Shown: positions 21,834-27,534 of the stretch, piece after piece
How the letters are laid out: every line of letters starts with the position of its first letter
Position numbering within the stretch: position 1 is the stretch's first letter
DNA from: a virus
DNA: 39,420 nucleotides
Strand: one strand, 5' to 3'
Virus record (IMG/VR): IMGVR_UViG_3300020197_000058
Coordinates: 1 to 39,420 of that record
Translations under genes and position numbers: made by a program
Notes under the pieces: model-generated
What the model was told of the DNA's origin: nothing
What the model saw: only the letters and a program-made list of their open reading frames with translations
Databases searched by the model: none

Positions 21834-21928
21834 TACAATAACTTCATGAGCAGCAGAGGTCCACACTCTGCATAAGTCTCGACCCTCCCATGCCTCTCAA
21901 CGATGCACAAACAGGGAGGTTCCTTTAT

Positions 21929-22001
21929 GGGCACGTAGCATAATGGATAATGCACCAACCTTCTAAGTTGTCTATTGCTGGTTCGAGTCCAGCCGTGCCT
22001 G
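21929..22001 (+). tRNA. tRNA-Arg (UCU)
   Basis: Acceptor GGGCACG with CGTGCCT, a D-arm AGCATAATGGATAATGC, anticodon loop CTTCTAA, and a T-arm CTGG-TTCGAGT-CCAG. No CCA is encoded. It is the first of four tRNA or tRNA-like genes packed between 21929 and 22258. Confidence 0.93.
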
Positions 22002-22004
22002 CTT

Positions 22005-22077
22005 GGGGAATTAGCTCAGTTGGTAGAGCATCGCCTTTGCAAGGCGGGTGTCAGGAGTTCGAGTCTCCTATTCTCCA
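22005..22077 (+). tRNA. tRNA-Ala (UGC)
   Basis: Acceptor GGGGAAT with ATTCTCC, D-arm GCTCAGTTGGTAGAGC, anticodon loop TTTGCAA in a CGCCT/AGGCG-type stem, and a canonical T-arm (GGAG-TTCGAGT-CTCC). It starts three bases after tRNA-Arg. Confidence 0.95.
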
Positions 22078-22106
22078 TCAAAGATAATAATCTTTGAAAA
22101 CATATG

Positions 22107-22178
22107 CCGTGGGTAGTCTAGTGGTCAGGACAGGCAGACAATGCACTTGGAGTTTGGGTTCGATTCCCGATCTGCGGC
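22107..22178 (+). tRNA. tRNA-like gene with an aberrant anticodon arm
   Basis: The acceptor CCGTGGG pairs with TCTGCGG (several wobbles), extended by G-1 with C73. The D-arm GTCT-AGTGGTCA-GGAC and the T-arm TTGGG-TTCGATT-CCCGA are normal. The 21 bases between them (GGCAGACAATGCACTTGGAGT) do not form a five-pair stem with a seven-base loop, so no anticodon can be assigned safely. It is either a decayed tRNA, a tRNA mimic, or one whose arm I cannot fold by hand. TTG (Gln) and TGG (Pro) triplets are present but lack a proper stem. Confidence 0.5.
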
Positions 22179-22185
22179 ACACAAA

Positions 22186-22258
22186 GGGCGAATAGCTCAG
22201 CGGTAGTAGCGTCTCCTTTACACGGAGGATGTCGGGGGTTCGAATCCCTCTTCGCCCA
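22186..22258 (+). tRNA. tRNA-Val (UAC)
   Basis: Acceptor GGGCGAA with TTCGCCC, D-arm GCTCAGCGGTAGTAGC, anticodon loop TTTACAC flanked by TCTCC and GGAGG, and T-arm GGGGG-TTCGAAT-CCCTC. A late promoter begins three bases after it. Confidence 0.92.
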
Positions 22259-22260
22259 CT

Positions 22261-22268
22261 TATAAATA
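22261..22268 (+). promoter_or_regulatory. T4-type late promoter before the Dps-like gene
   Basis: An exact TATAAATA, 14 bases before the ATG at 22283 and three bases after tRNA-Val. The transcript leader would be extremely short. Confidence 0.65.
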
Positions 22269-22282
22269 CTTCAAAAACTATA

Positions 22283-22720
22283 ATGGAATCTCTATACGAA
22301 TCTTTATATAAAACTCAAGCAAGTTTATTTCAACTGTTCCAAAAAACTTGGGTCTATCATTGGAATGTAATAGGATCGGACTTTCATCAGTTGCATACAT
22401 TGTTTGGTGAACAGTATACTGCTATGTTCGAAGAACTTGATAGATTGACTGAACACATGCGTTATCTTCGCATGAAAGCACCTGCTCAACTTTCGAGAGT
22501 GTTGGATTTATCTGAAATTTCAGAAGCAGATTCAGCACCAACGGATAAAGTAATGGTAAGTCAACTTTTGTCTGACAATAAAACATTGATTACATTCTTT
22601 GCTGAGATATCAGAGATGGCAGAAGATCATAAATCTTATGCTACTGCTAATCTTGCACAAGATCTTATGGAATCGCATGGAAAATTTGTTTGGATGTTGA
22701 GATCATTTTTAAAGGAGTAG
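22283..22720 (+). CDS. dps: Dps-like ferritin-fold protein
   Basis: A 145-residue four-helix protein. The Dps signature is clear: KTWVYHWNVIGSDFHQLHTLFGEQYTAM near residues 20-45, with the ferroxidase His, Asp and Glu spaced as H-x(11)-D-x(3)-E between subunits, then LDRLTEHMRYLRMKAP. Dps proteins form dodecamers that oxidise and store iron with H2O2 and can shield DNA. The upstream part of the open frame lies in tRNA-Val and is not real. Start ATG 22283 is chosen because a late promoter precedes it. Confidence 0.85.
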   Translation: MESLYESLYKTQASLFQLFQKTWVYHWNVIGSDFHQLHTLFGEQYTAMFEELDRLTEHMRYLRMKAPAQLSRVLDLSEISEADSAPTDKVMVSQLLSDNKTLITFFAEISEMAEDHKSYATANLAQDLMESHGKFVWMLRSFLKE

Positions 22721-22724
22721 AAAA

Positions 22725-22976
22725 ATGTTAACCATAAGATGTAAAGAATGTAATACAGAACTTGTTGCAAACAATTCAAAAAGTCAATGCTGCGGTTGCC
22801 CAAACATGACAACAGTTAAGGGAGATAAAATTACTGCAGTTGACTTATCAAAGGTTGTAATGTTAAACTCAATAAAGCAAAATCAAAAATCTAATGTTTT
22901 GTCTTCGCAAGATATTGCTTGGCAAGAAGCAAGGCGACAACGTAAGGTTCGTCGTTTAGACTTTGAAGTTCGTTAA
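22725..22976 (+). CDS. Small zinc-ribbon-like protein, unknown
   Basis: An 83-residue protein with four or five cysteines in the N-terminal third (CKEC near residue 6 and CCGC near 23), a likely zinc ribbon. The rest is polar, ending in a basic helix (ARRQRKVRRLDFEVR). It begins four bases after the Dps-like gene with a GGAG site at the end of that gene, so the two are probably co-translated. DNA, RNA or protein binding is possible. Confidence 0.78.
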   Translation: MLTIRCKECNTELVANNSKSQCCGCPNMTTVKGDKITAVDLSKVVMLNSIKQNQKSNVLSSQDIAWQEARRQRKVRRLDFEVR

Positions 22977-22998
22977 ACCATTGGAATACTCAAAATAT

Positions 22999-23080
22999 GG
23001 AGAATAGCACCGATGGTTGGTAAATCGTCTTGAAAACGATGCCAGGGTAACACCTGATAGTTCGATTCTATTATTCTCCG
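22999..23080 (+). tRNA. tRNA-Ser (UGA), copy 1
   Basis: A perfect acceptor GGAGAAT with ATTCTCC, anticodon loop CTTGAAA in stem ATCGT/ACGAT, a long variable arm (CCAGGGTAACACCTG) and T-arm GATAG-TTCGATT-CTATT. A second gene with the same anticodon lies at 39154. Confidence 0.88.
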
Positions 23081-23137
23081 TTACTATTAATATACATTTT
23101 AGATTTTATTAATGTATGTTTTGAAATTCTCACAAAG

Positions 23138-23165
23138 TTGACATTTGCTTTATGTGCATTACAAT
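23138..23165 (+). promoter_or_regulatory. Sigma-70 promoter before two small genes
   Basis: TTGACA (23138-23143), a 16-base spacer and TACAAT (23160-23165), 24 bases before the ATG at 23190. Confidence 0.7.
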
Positions 23166-23189
23166 ACATAGTAGTACGTGTTTAATTTC

Positions 23190-23336
23190 ATGGACCAACA
23201 CACTTATGATAATTGGGTCCGAATAAAAGCAACGTTTGAGTCTTCTGGAAATACTAATAATACCTTTTATAAAAGAGCATGTGAGATTGTAAAATCAAAA
23301 AAAGATCCTTTGGAAAAATATTTAAACGGCAAATGA
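23190..23336 (+). CDS. 48-residue protein, unknown
   Basis: Reads MDQHTYDNWVRIKATFESSG to KKDPLEKYLNGK, helical and charged. A promoter lies just upstream, and the stop overlaps the next start by one base (TGATG). No ribosome site is obvious. It resembles short conserved cyanophage peptides but is not recognised. Confidence 0.6.
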   Translation: MDQHTYDNWVRIKATFESSGNTNNTFYKRACEIVKSKKDPLEKYLNGK

Positions 23337-23494
23337 TGGATAAGGACGAAGTTCAATCAATGATCAATCAGTCAATTGCAAAGGCTATTGACAAACACAA
23401 TAAAACTGCTACAATTATTTCAGCAGCAATCGGTTCGGTTCTGCTTTTCTTTTATGCTCATGGAGTTTTAGCAGTGATTGATAAAGTTCGATAA
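23336..23494 (+). CDS. 52-residue single-pass membrane protein
   Basis: An N-terminal charged helix (MDKDEVQSMINQSIAKAIDK) is followed by one membrane segment (ATIISAAIGSVLLFFYAHGVLAV) and a short basic end. The layout is common in cyanophage small membrane proteins of unknown role. The start overlaps the preceding stop. Confidence 0.68.
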   Translation: MDKDEVQSMINQSIAKAIDKHNKTATIISAAIGSVLLFFYAHGVLAVIDKVR

Positions 23495-23520
23495 ATCTAA
23501 CAAGAATATATAAACAACAA

Positions 23521-23591
23521 CCGGGTGTAGTAGAAAAGTATAACTCTGCGTTTGGGACGCAGCGAAGAGGGGGCAGTACCTTCCACTCGGA
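23521..23591 (+). tRNA. tRNA-Pro (UGG) with non-canonical D and T loops
   Basis: The acceptor CCGGGTG pairs with CACTCGG, and the anticodon stem CTGCG/CGCAG holds loop TTTGGGA. The T stem GAGGG/CCTTC pairs, but its loop is GGCAGTA instead of TTCRANY. The D stem is weak and its loop (AAAAGTA) lacks the GG pair. The normal D-loop/T-loop contact of the elbow is therefore not possible in the usual way. Confidence 0.72.
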
Positions 23592-23624
23592 CTCATAAAT
23601 TATTACATAATCTATTTTTTACTT

Positions 23625-24185
23625 ATGTCCTCGCTTCTTACACAAGAATATAAAACTGCTTGTGAAACACCATCTGACATCAATGAGCATCTTCCTATTT
23701 TGAAACAACTTGCAGATGAATGTAAGCATGTTACCGAAATGGGAACCAGAACTGGAGTAAGCACTAGAGCATTTTTAGCATCAGATGTTATTCTTAGTGC
23801 TTATGATCTATCTTTAGATCGAAGAATGATTGAACTTTTTGAACATGCTGCAGAAGAAGGTAAAAACGTTCAGTACATTGAAGCAAATGTTTTAGAAGTA
23901 GACATTGAAGAAACTGACATGTTGTTTATTGATACTTGGCATTGTTATGATCAATTAATACAAGAATTGAATCTTCATGCAGATAAGGTTAAAAAGTATC
24001 TGGTATTTCATGATACACAAACTTATGCTGCAAGAAGTGAAGAATTTTTGGGAAGAAAGGGTAGCAATGGACTTCTTCCAGCAATTATACATTACATGAT
24101 AGCAAATCCTGGAGTGTGGCAATTTAAAATACACCGCACAAATAATAACGGTCTTAGTGTATTGGAAAGAATTAGTTATGAATAA
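23625..24185 (+). CDS. Class I SAM-dependent methyltransferase-like protein
   Basis: A 186-residue Rossmann-fold protein. TEMGTRTGVSTRAFLAS near residue 38 is the SAM-binding loop (E-x-G-x-x-x-G), ILSAYDLSLDRR near 56 gives the acidic strand end, DMLFIDTWHCYDQLIQEL near 97 gives the second motif and KKYLVFHDT near 122 the third. This resembles small methyltransferases that act on sugars or lipids near glycosyltransferase genes. It overlaps the Phd-like gene by eight bases. Confidence 0.75.
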   Translation: MSSLLTQEYKTACETPSDINEHLPILKQLADECKHVTEMGTRTGVSTRAFLASDVILSAYDLSLDRRMIELFEHAAEEGKNVQYIEANVLEVDIEETDMLFIDTWHCYDQLIQELNLHADKVKKYLVFHDTQTYAARSEEFLGRKGSNGLLPAIIHYMIANPGVWQFKIHRTNNNGLSVLERISYE

Positions 24186-24402
24186 CAACATCAATGAACT
24201 TGAAAAATTTACAGTTGAAGAGTTTCAATCAGATTTTGATAACCTAATGAATCGAGTTGAAAATGGAGAATCCTTTATGGTTACAAGCGAGCACGGAAAT
24301 GCTGTAATGATTCCTTACAATCAAGTAGTGCAAGTATTTGAAGATACTGGTGTGGATCAAGAGGTAATACGCATTCACACTGATCACGAAGAAGGTTCGT
24401 GA
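24178..24402 (+). CDS. Phd/YefM-like antitoxin-type protein
   Basis: A 74-residue protein. The start is taken at ATG 24178, as the upstream GTG at 24157 lies deep in the previous gene. The core KFTVEEFQSDFDNLMNRVENG, then ESFMVTSEHGNAVMIPYNQV, is the Phd/YefM fold: strand, helix, then the G-x-A-V-x-(I/L) strand. In toxin-antitoxin pairs this domain binds its own operator. No toxin gene (Doc, RelE, YoeB type) is beside it: tRNAs follow and a methyltransferase precedes. Confidence 0.75.
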   Translation: MNNNINELEKFTVEEFQSDFDNLMNRVENGESFMVTSEHGNAVMIPYNQVVQVFEDTGVDQEVIRIHTDHEEGS

Positions 24403-24409
24403 TTTTTAT

Positions 24410-24497
24410 GCGAGTGAGACTTGGTAGTCAGAGGAGTCTTATAAACTCTTTCCGCCAGATTAGCGGCTTTGACCTGGTTCGAATCCAGGCACTCGTA
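24410..24497 (+). tRNA. Class II tRNA with long variable arm; anticodon reads UAU
   Basis: Acceptor GCGAGTG with CACTCGT, anticodon stem GGAGT/ACTCT around the loop CTTATAA, a long variable arm (CCGC-CAGATTA-GCGG) and a canonical T-arm CCTGG-TTCGAAT-CCAGG. By the code UAU reads AUA (Ile), but long variable arms belong to Leu, Ser and Tyr. A one-base change from a Leu UAA loop (CTTAAAA type) would explain it. Base 8 is A instead of the near-universal T. Identity is therefore open. Confidence 0.72.
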
Positions 24498-24500
24498 TCT

Positions 24501-24572
24501 GCTCGTTTAGCAATCTGGGAATGCAATCGTCTCATAAACGATGGAAGGTCGGATCGTAACCGACAACGAGCA
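24501..24572 (+). tRNA. tRNA with CAU anticodon (Met or lysidine Ile)
   Basis: A perfect acceptor GCTCGTT with AACGAGC, D-arm GCAATCTGGGAATGC, anticodon stem ATCGT/ACGAT with loop CTCATAA, and T stem GTCGG/CCGAC with loop ATCGTAA (A instead of the usual T54). It begins four bases after the preceding tRNA. Whether it acts as elongator Met or as Ile2 cannot be settled here. Confidence 0.88.
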
Positions 24573-24573
24573 C

Positions 24574-24603
24574 TTGACAGAAACCCTGTCAAACCTGTAT
24601 AAT
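24574..24603 (+). promoter_or_regulatory. Sigma-70 promoter whose -35 is one arm of a 7-bp inverted repeat
   Basis: TTGACA (24574-24579), an 18-base spacer and TATAAT (24598-24603). TTGACAG (24574-24580) and CTGTCAA (24586-24592) are perfect inverted repeats around AAACC, so the -35 box lies in an operator-like palindrome. Confidence 0.82.
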
Positions 24604-24625
24604 ACATAGGTCAACATTCAAAACA

Positions 24626-24841
24626 ATGACTCTCACAGCAAAATTCAAGAAAGATGTCCAAACCCTTCGTGGTGCAGCAAATGGTGAATTCTACCTTGAT
24701 GTAAAGAATCCGAAACTTTATAAAAAGGTTCGTCGTTACTATGAAAATGAAGGTATGGTGTTCTCTGGTGATCCTCTTGATGATTATGAAATTCTAATGG
24801 AATATGTTGCTTCCGATCTTGAAACTGTTGAAGTTGTATGA
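24626..24841 (+). CDS. 71-residue conserved cyanophage protein, unknown
   Basis: Reads MTLTAKFKKDVQTLRGAANG then EFYLDVKNPKLYKKVRRYYENEG, followed by an acidic tail. The basic first half and acidic second half suggest a compact alpha-beta fold. It is transcribed from the promoter 23 bases upstream, and its stop overlaps the next start (ATGA). Not recognised. Confidence 0.78.
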   Translation: MTLTAKFKKDVQTLRGAANGEFYLDVKNPKLYKKVRRYYENEGMVFSGDPLDDYEILMEYVASDLETVEVV

Positions 24842-25077
24842 AACCCAAAGTTCTTTTTGAACGAGAAGGATATCGTTTTGTTGAAGCAGGAATTCTGGAA
24901 ATCAACGGTAAACCTGATTATCGTATGCAAAAGCAAAATGAATATACAAAACGCTGGAATGACATCTATCTTTTTGATAATGGTATGCAGTGTTCTCTTG
25001 CTATGGAGGACGTTGATTACGCCCGTTGGCTTGACCCAGACAGGGTTCCTTGTTATGTAAAAGATGATGAAGAGTAA
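24838..25077 (+). CDS. 79-residue conserved cyanophage protein, unknown
   Basis: Beta-rich and charged (VLFEREGYRFVEAGILEING, then DIYLFDNGMQCSLAMEDVDY), without membrane segments or a signal. The start overlaps the preceding stop by four bases, so it is translated together with the 71-residue protein. No family recognised. Confidence 0.76.
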   Translation: MKPKVLFEREGYRFVEAGILEINGKPDYRMQKQNEYTKRWNDIYLFDNGMQCSLAMEDVDYARWLDPDRVPCYVKDDEE

Positions 25078-25198
25078 ATAGTCACGGATGGACTTTAACA
25101 GCACTGGTGGAGTCAACCATTGACATGGAGAGTCATAAAAAATCCTGGTCGGGAAACCCCCCTTCTACACACAACACAAACACACAAGGAGTAAAATT

Positions 25199-25405
25199 AT
25201 GACACCTTACGAACTTAGATTCAACATTTTTCAGGAAGCAGAAGCATTAGCAGATCGTCAGTATCAATCTGAATATGCTGCTGTTACAATGTGGAATGAA
25301 AAACAATGTAACTCAAATAACTTGAAAGAATTTCCAACATTTCCTACTTTTGAGTATATTCAACAACTTGCCGAGAATATTAATAACTTTGTAAGTTCTA
25401 AGTAG
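25199..25405 (+). CDS. 68-residue conserved cyanophage protein, unknown
   Basis: Reads MTPYELRFNIFQEAEALADR then a middle helix and FPTFPTFEYIQQLAENINNF at the end. The helical pattern and the PTFE...LA...IN end recall a small family seen in many T4-like cyanophages. An AAGGAG site lies seven bases before the ATG. The 121 bases before it hold no promoter that I trust. Function unknown. Confidence 0.8.
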   Translation: MTPYELRFNIFQEAEALADRQYQSEYAAVTMWNEKQCNSNNLKEFPTFPTFEYIQQLAENINNFVSSK

Positions 25406-25488
25406 GTTTCCAATTTCCTAAAAAAATTGGTGGTGCGGATGGAGAATACTCCCGCCTGGTTTCCAATTTCCAGTTAAAGAATTGGTGG
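25405..25488. repeat. Two copies of an imperfect hairpin unit GGTTTCCAATTTCC...AATTGGTGG
   Basis: Copy 1 is 25405-25433 and copy 2 is 25458-25488. Each begins with the same 14 bases and ends with the same nine, and each can fold through CCAATT with AATTGG. A third element, GGAAACC at 25508-25514 followed by eight T, can pair with the GGTTTCC of either copy. The array lies between a small gene and tRNA-Gly. Confidence 0.8.
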
Positions 25489-25506
25489 CGAGCCTGAAAC
25501 TTAAGA

Positions 25507-25522
25507 GGGAAACCTTTTTTTT
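25507..25522 (+). terminator. Possible terminator with long-range stem before tRNA-Gly
   Basis: GGGAAACC and eight T. The stem partner would be GGTTTCC at 25458-25464 (or 25405-25411), giving a branched structure. tRNA-Gly begins immediately after the T run. Confidence 0.5.
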
Positions 25523-25593
25523 GCGGGTGTAGTTTAGAGGTAAAATAAGAGCCTTCCAAGCTCCAGTCACGGGTTCGATTCCCGTCACCCGCT
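25523..25593 (+). tRNA. tRNA-Gly (UCC)
   Basis: Perfect acceptor GCGGGTG with CACCCGC, anticodon stem GAGC/GCTC with loop CTTCCAA, and T-arm ACGGG-TTCGATT-CCCGT. The D-arm is AT-rich (TTTAGAGGTAAAA). It separates the small accessory genes from the sugar cluster. Confidence 0.94.
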
Positions 25594-25618
25594 TGTCAAA
25601 CACCATTAATTGTAGTAA

Positions 25619-25626
25619 AATAAATA
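25619..25626 (+). promoter_or_regulatory. Late-promoter-like octamer before the sugar cluster
   Basis: AATAAATA, one mismatch from TATAAATA, 25 bases before the first gene of the cluster. Confidence 0.45.
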
Positions 25627-25651
25627 CGATTAGTGAAAATTAATTATTCAA

Positions 25652-26686
25652 ATGAGAACAGCATTAGTTCTGGGAGCAGGTGGTTTCATTGGAAGTCACA
25701 TGGTTAAAAGACTAAAAGAAGAAGGATACTGGGTTTGTGGCGTAGATCTTAAACATCCAGAATTTTCAAAAACAGAAGCAGACGAATTTATAATTGCAGA
25801 TCTTCGATCTGAAGAAATAATGCGAAGAGTTATTCAATTTAAAGGTCGTCTTGGAAATTATTATAAGATAGTTTCTCAGCATTTTGTAGAAACGTTTGAT
25901 GAGATCTATCAGTTTGCTGCCGACATGGGTGGTGCTGGATTTGTTTTTACGGGAAATCATGATGCCGAAATACTTCATAATTCGGCAAAAATTAATTTAA
26001 ACTTGTTAGATGAGCAGAGCAAATTAAATAATCAGAAAAAAATCAATAAAACTAAAATTTTCTATTCTGGATCTGCTTGCATGTATCCTGAGTATAATCA
26101 ACTTGACCCAGATAATCCAGATTGTCGTGAAGAATCCGCATACCCAGCAGCACCAGACTCTGAATACGGTTGGGAAAAACTTTTCTCCGAACGACTATTT
26201 TTCGCTTATCATCGTAATTATGGGATCCCTATTCGGGTTGCTCGCTATCATAATATCTTTGGACCAGAAGGAACTTTTGAAGGTGGAAGAGAGAAAGCAC
26301 CTGCAGCAATCTGTCGTAAAGTAGCAGAACTTCCTGATGTTGGTGGAGAAATTGAAGTGTGGGGAGATGGTCGTCAAACTCGATCATTCCTATACATTGA
26401 TGAATGTATTGAAGCAACTCGTCGTATGATGGAGAGTGATTTTATTGGTCCAGTAAATATTGGATCAGAAGAAATCGTAACTATTAATCAACTTGTAGAT
26501 ACTGTTGCAAAGGTTGCTGGAAAAGTTGTGAGAAAGATGCATAAGTTAGATGCTCCTCTTGGTGTTCGTGGTCGTAACAGTAACAATGATCTAATTAAAA
26601 AGGAATTGGGATGGAACTATTCTATGACTCTTGAAGAAGGTATTTCGAAAACTTACGCATGGATTAAATCGCAGATTGAAAAATGA
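25652..26686 (+). CDS. GDP-mannose 3,5-epimerase-like enzyme
   Basis: A 344-residue extended SDR. The NAD site is GAGGFIGSHM at residues 8-17. The catalytic set matches plant GDP-mannose 3,5-epimerase with a constant offset of two: Cys143 in GSACMYP (plant Cys145), Tyr172 and Lys176 in YGWEK (174 and 178), and Lys215 in GGREKAPAA (217). Other family stretches are RYHNIFGPEGTFEGGREK, WGDGRQTRSFLYIDEC, PVNIGSEE and GVRGRNSNNDLIKKELGW. The plant enzyme turns GDP-D-mannose into GDP-L-galactose (and GDP-L-gulose). It is first in the sugar cluster and overlaps the next gene by four bases. Confidence 0.88.
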   Translation: MRTALVLGAGGFIGSHMVKRLKEEGYWVCGVDLKHPEFSKTEADEFIIADLRSEEIMRRVIQFKGRLGNYYKIVSQHFVETFDEIYQFAADMGGAGFVFTGNHDAEILHNSAKINLNLLDEQSKLNNQKKINKTKIFYSGSACMYPEYNQLDPDNPDCREESAYPAAPDSEYGWEKLFSERLFFAYHRNYGIPIRVARYHNIFGPEGTFEGGREKAPAAICRKVAELPDVGGEIEVWGDGRQTRSFLYIDECIEATRRMMESDFIGPVNIGSEEIVTINQLVDTVAKVAGKVVRKMHKLDAPLGVRGRNSNNDLIKKELGWNYSMTLEEGISKTYAWIKSQIEK

Positions 26687-27534
26687 AAGTGACTGTTCTT
26701 GGATCTAAAGGTCAAATTGGTGCTTATCTTACAGAGCATCTTCGTAAAAAAGGTCACATTGTAGTTGAGTTTGATGTTGTAAATGCTGATTGGCAAGACA
26801 TGACTATCATTCCAAATCACAATCTCTATGAATCTTTATGTGACACAGATTTTGTATTTTTCTTAGCATTTGATGTTGGTGGATCACGGTATCTTAAAAA
26901 GTATCAACATACTTATGATTTCATTAACAATAATAGTCGAATTATGGTCAACGTTTTTCAGTATCTAAGAAAATTTAAAACTCCATTTGTGTTTGCATCA
27001 TCTCAAATGAGTAACATGAGTTATTCTCCTTATGGTGTTCTTAAAAATGTTGGGGAACTTTATACCAAATCTTTAAATGGATTGATCGTAAAATTTTGGA
27101 ATGTCTATGGTATCGAAAAGGACTATGAAAAATCTCATGTAATTACAGACTTTATTCGTAAAGGATTTGAAACTGGTGTGATTGACATGCTTACTGATGG
27201 AGAAGAGGAAAGAGAATTTTTGTATGCCGAAGATTGCTGTGAAGCACTTGAAATTTTAATGCTAAATTATAAGGATTTTACATCTCAAGATTCATTGCAC
27301 ATTACAAGTTTTCGTCCAACAAAAATTATAGACATTGCACATATTATCTCTGGTCAGTTCAATCTGATTGGAAAACATGAAATAAAAATATCTCCATCTG
27401 ACGAAAAGGATACTGTTCAAATGGATAAAAAAAATAAACCTGATACCTACATCGTTAAATGGTGGCAACCAAAAACAACTATTGAGCAAGGTATTGCAAA
27501 AGTTTTTGCGGAGATGAAAAATGATTGGGTTTGA
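26683..27534 (+). CDS. NAD-dependent epimerase/dehydratase (extended SDR)
   Basis: A 283-residue SDR with the nucleotide site GSKGQIGAYL at residue 7 and a Y-x-x-x-K site in SPYGVLKN near 115-121, preceded by a serine-rich strand (FASSQMSNMS). EEREFLYAEDCCEALEIL is the usual SDR substrate-domain motif. It is shorter than its neighbour and not close to a named subfamily. A sugar-nucleotide epimerase or reductase is likely, perhaps acting on the product of the first enzyme. It overlaps the next gene by 14 bases. Confidence 0.82.
   Translation: MKVTVLGSKGQIGAYLTEHLRKKGHIVVEFDVVNADWQDMTIIPNHNLYESLCDTDFVFFLAFDVGGSRYLKKYQHTYDFINNNSRIMVNVFQYLRKFKTPFVFASSQMSNMSYSPYGVLKNVGELYTKSLNGLIVKFWNVYGIEKDYEKSHVITDFIRKGFETGVIDMLTDGEEEREFLYAEDCCEALEILMLNYKDFTSQDSLHITSFRPTKIIDIAHIISGQFNLIGKHEIKISPSDEKDTVQMDKKNKPDTYIVKWWQPKTTIEQGIAKVFAEMKNDWV

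Noticed and set aside
21884-21919. CCTCCC...GGGAGG stem before tRNA-Arg
   Set aside because: The loop is 24 bases and the T tract is poor. It could be a tRNA-processing structure, but a terminator is not supported.
24399-24602. Plus-strand frame of 67 codons after the Phd-like gene
   Set aside because: It lies wholly over two tRNAs and a promoter, so coding is not credible.
25120-25125. TTGACA with a nearby palindrome GTCAA-CCA-TTGAC before the 68-residue gene
   Set aside because: No -10 box at 16-19 bases. The match may be chance, so it is not called a promoter.
25418-25606. Minus-strand frame containing TGIEPVTGAWKA
   Set aside because: It is the antisense reading of tRNA-Gly, a common false gene call.
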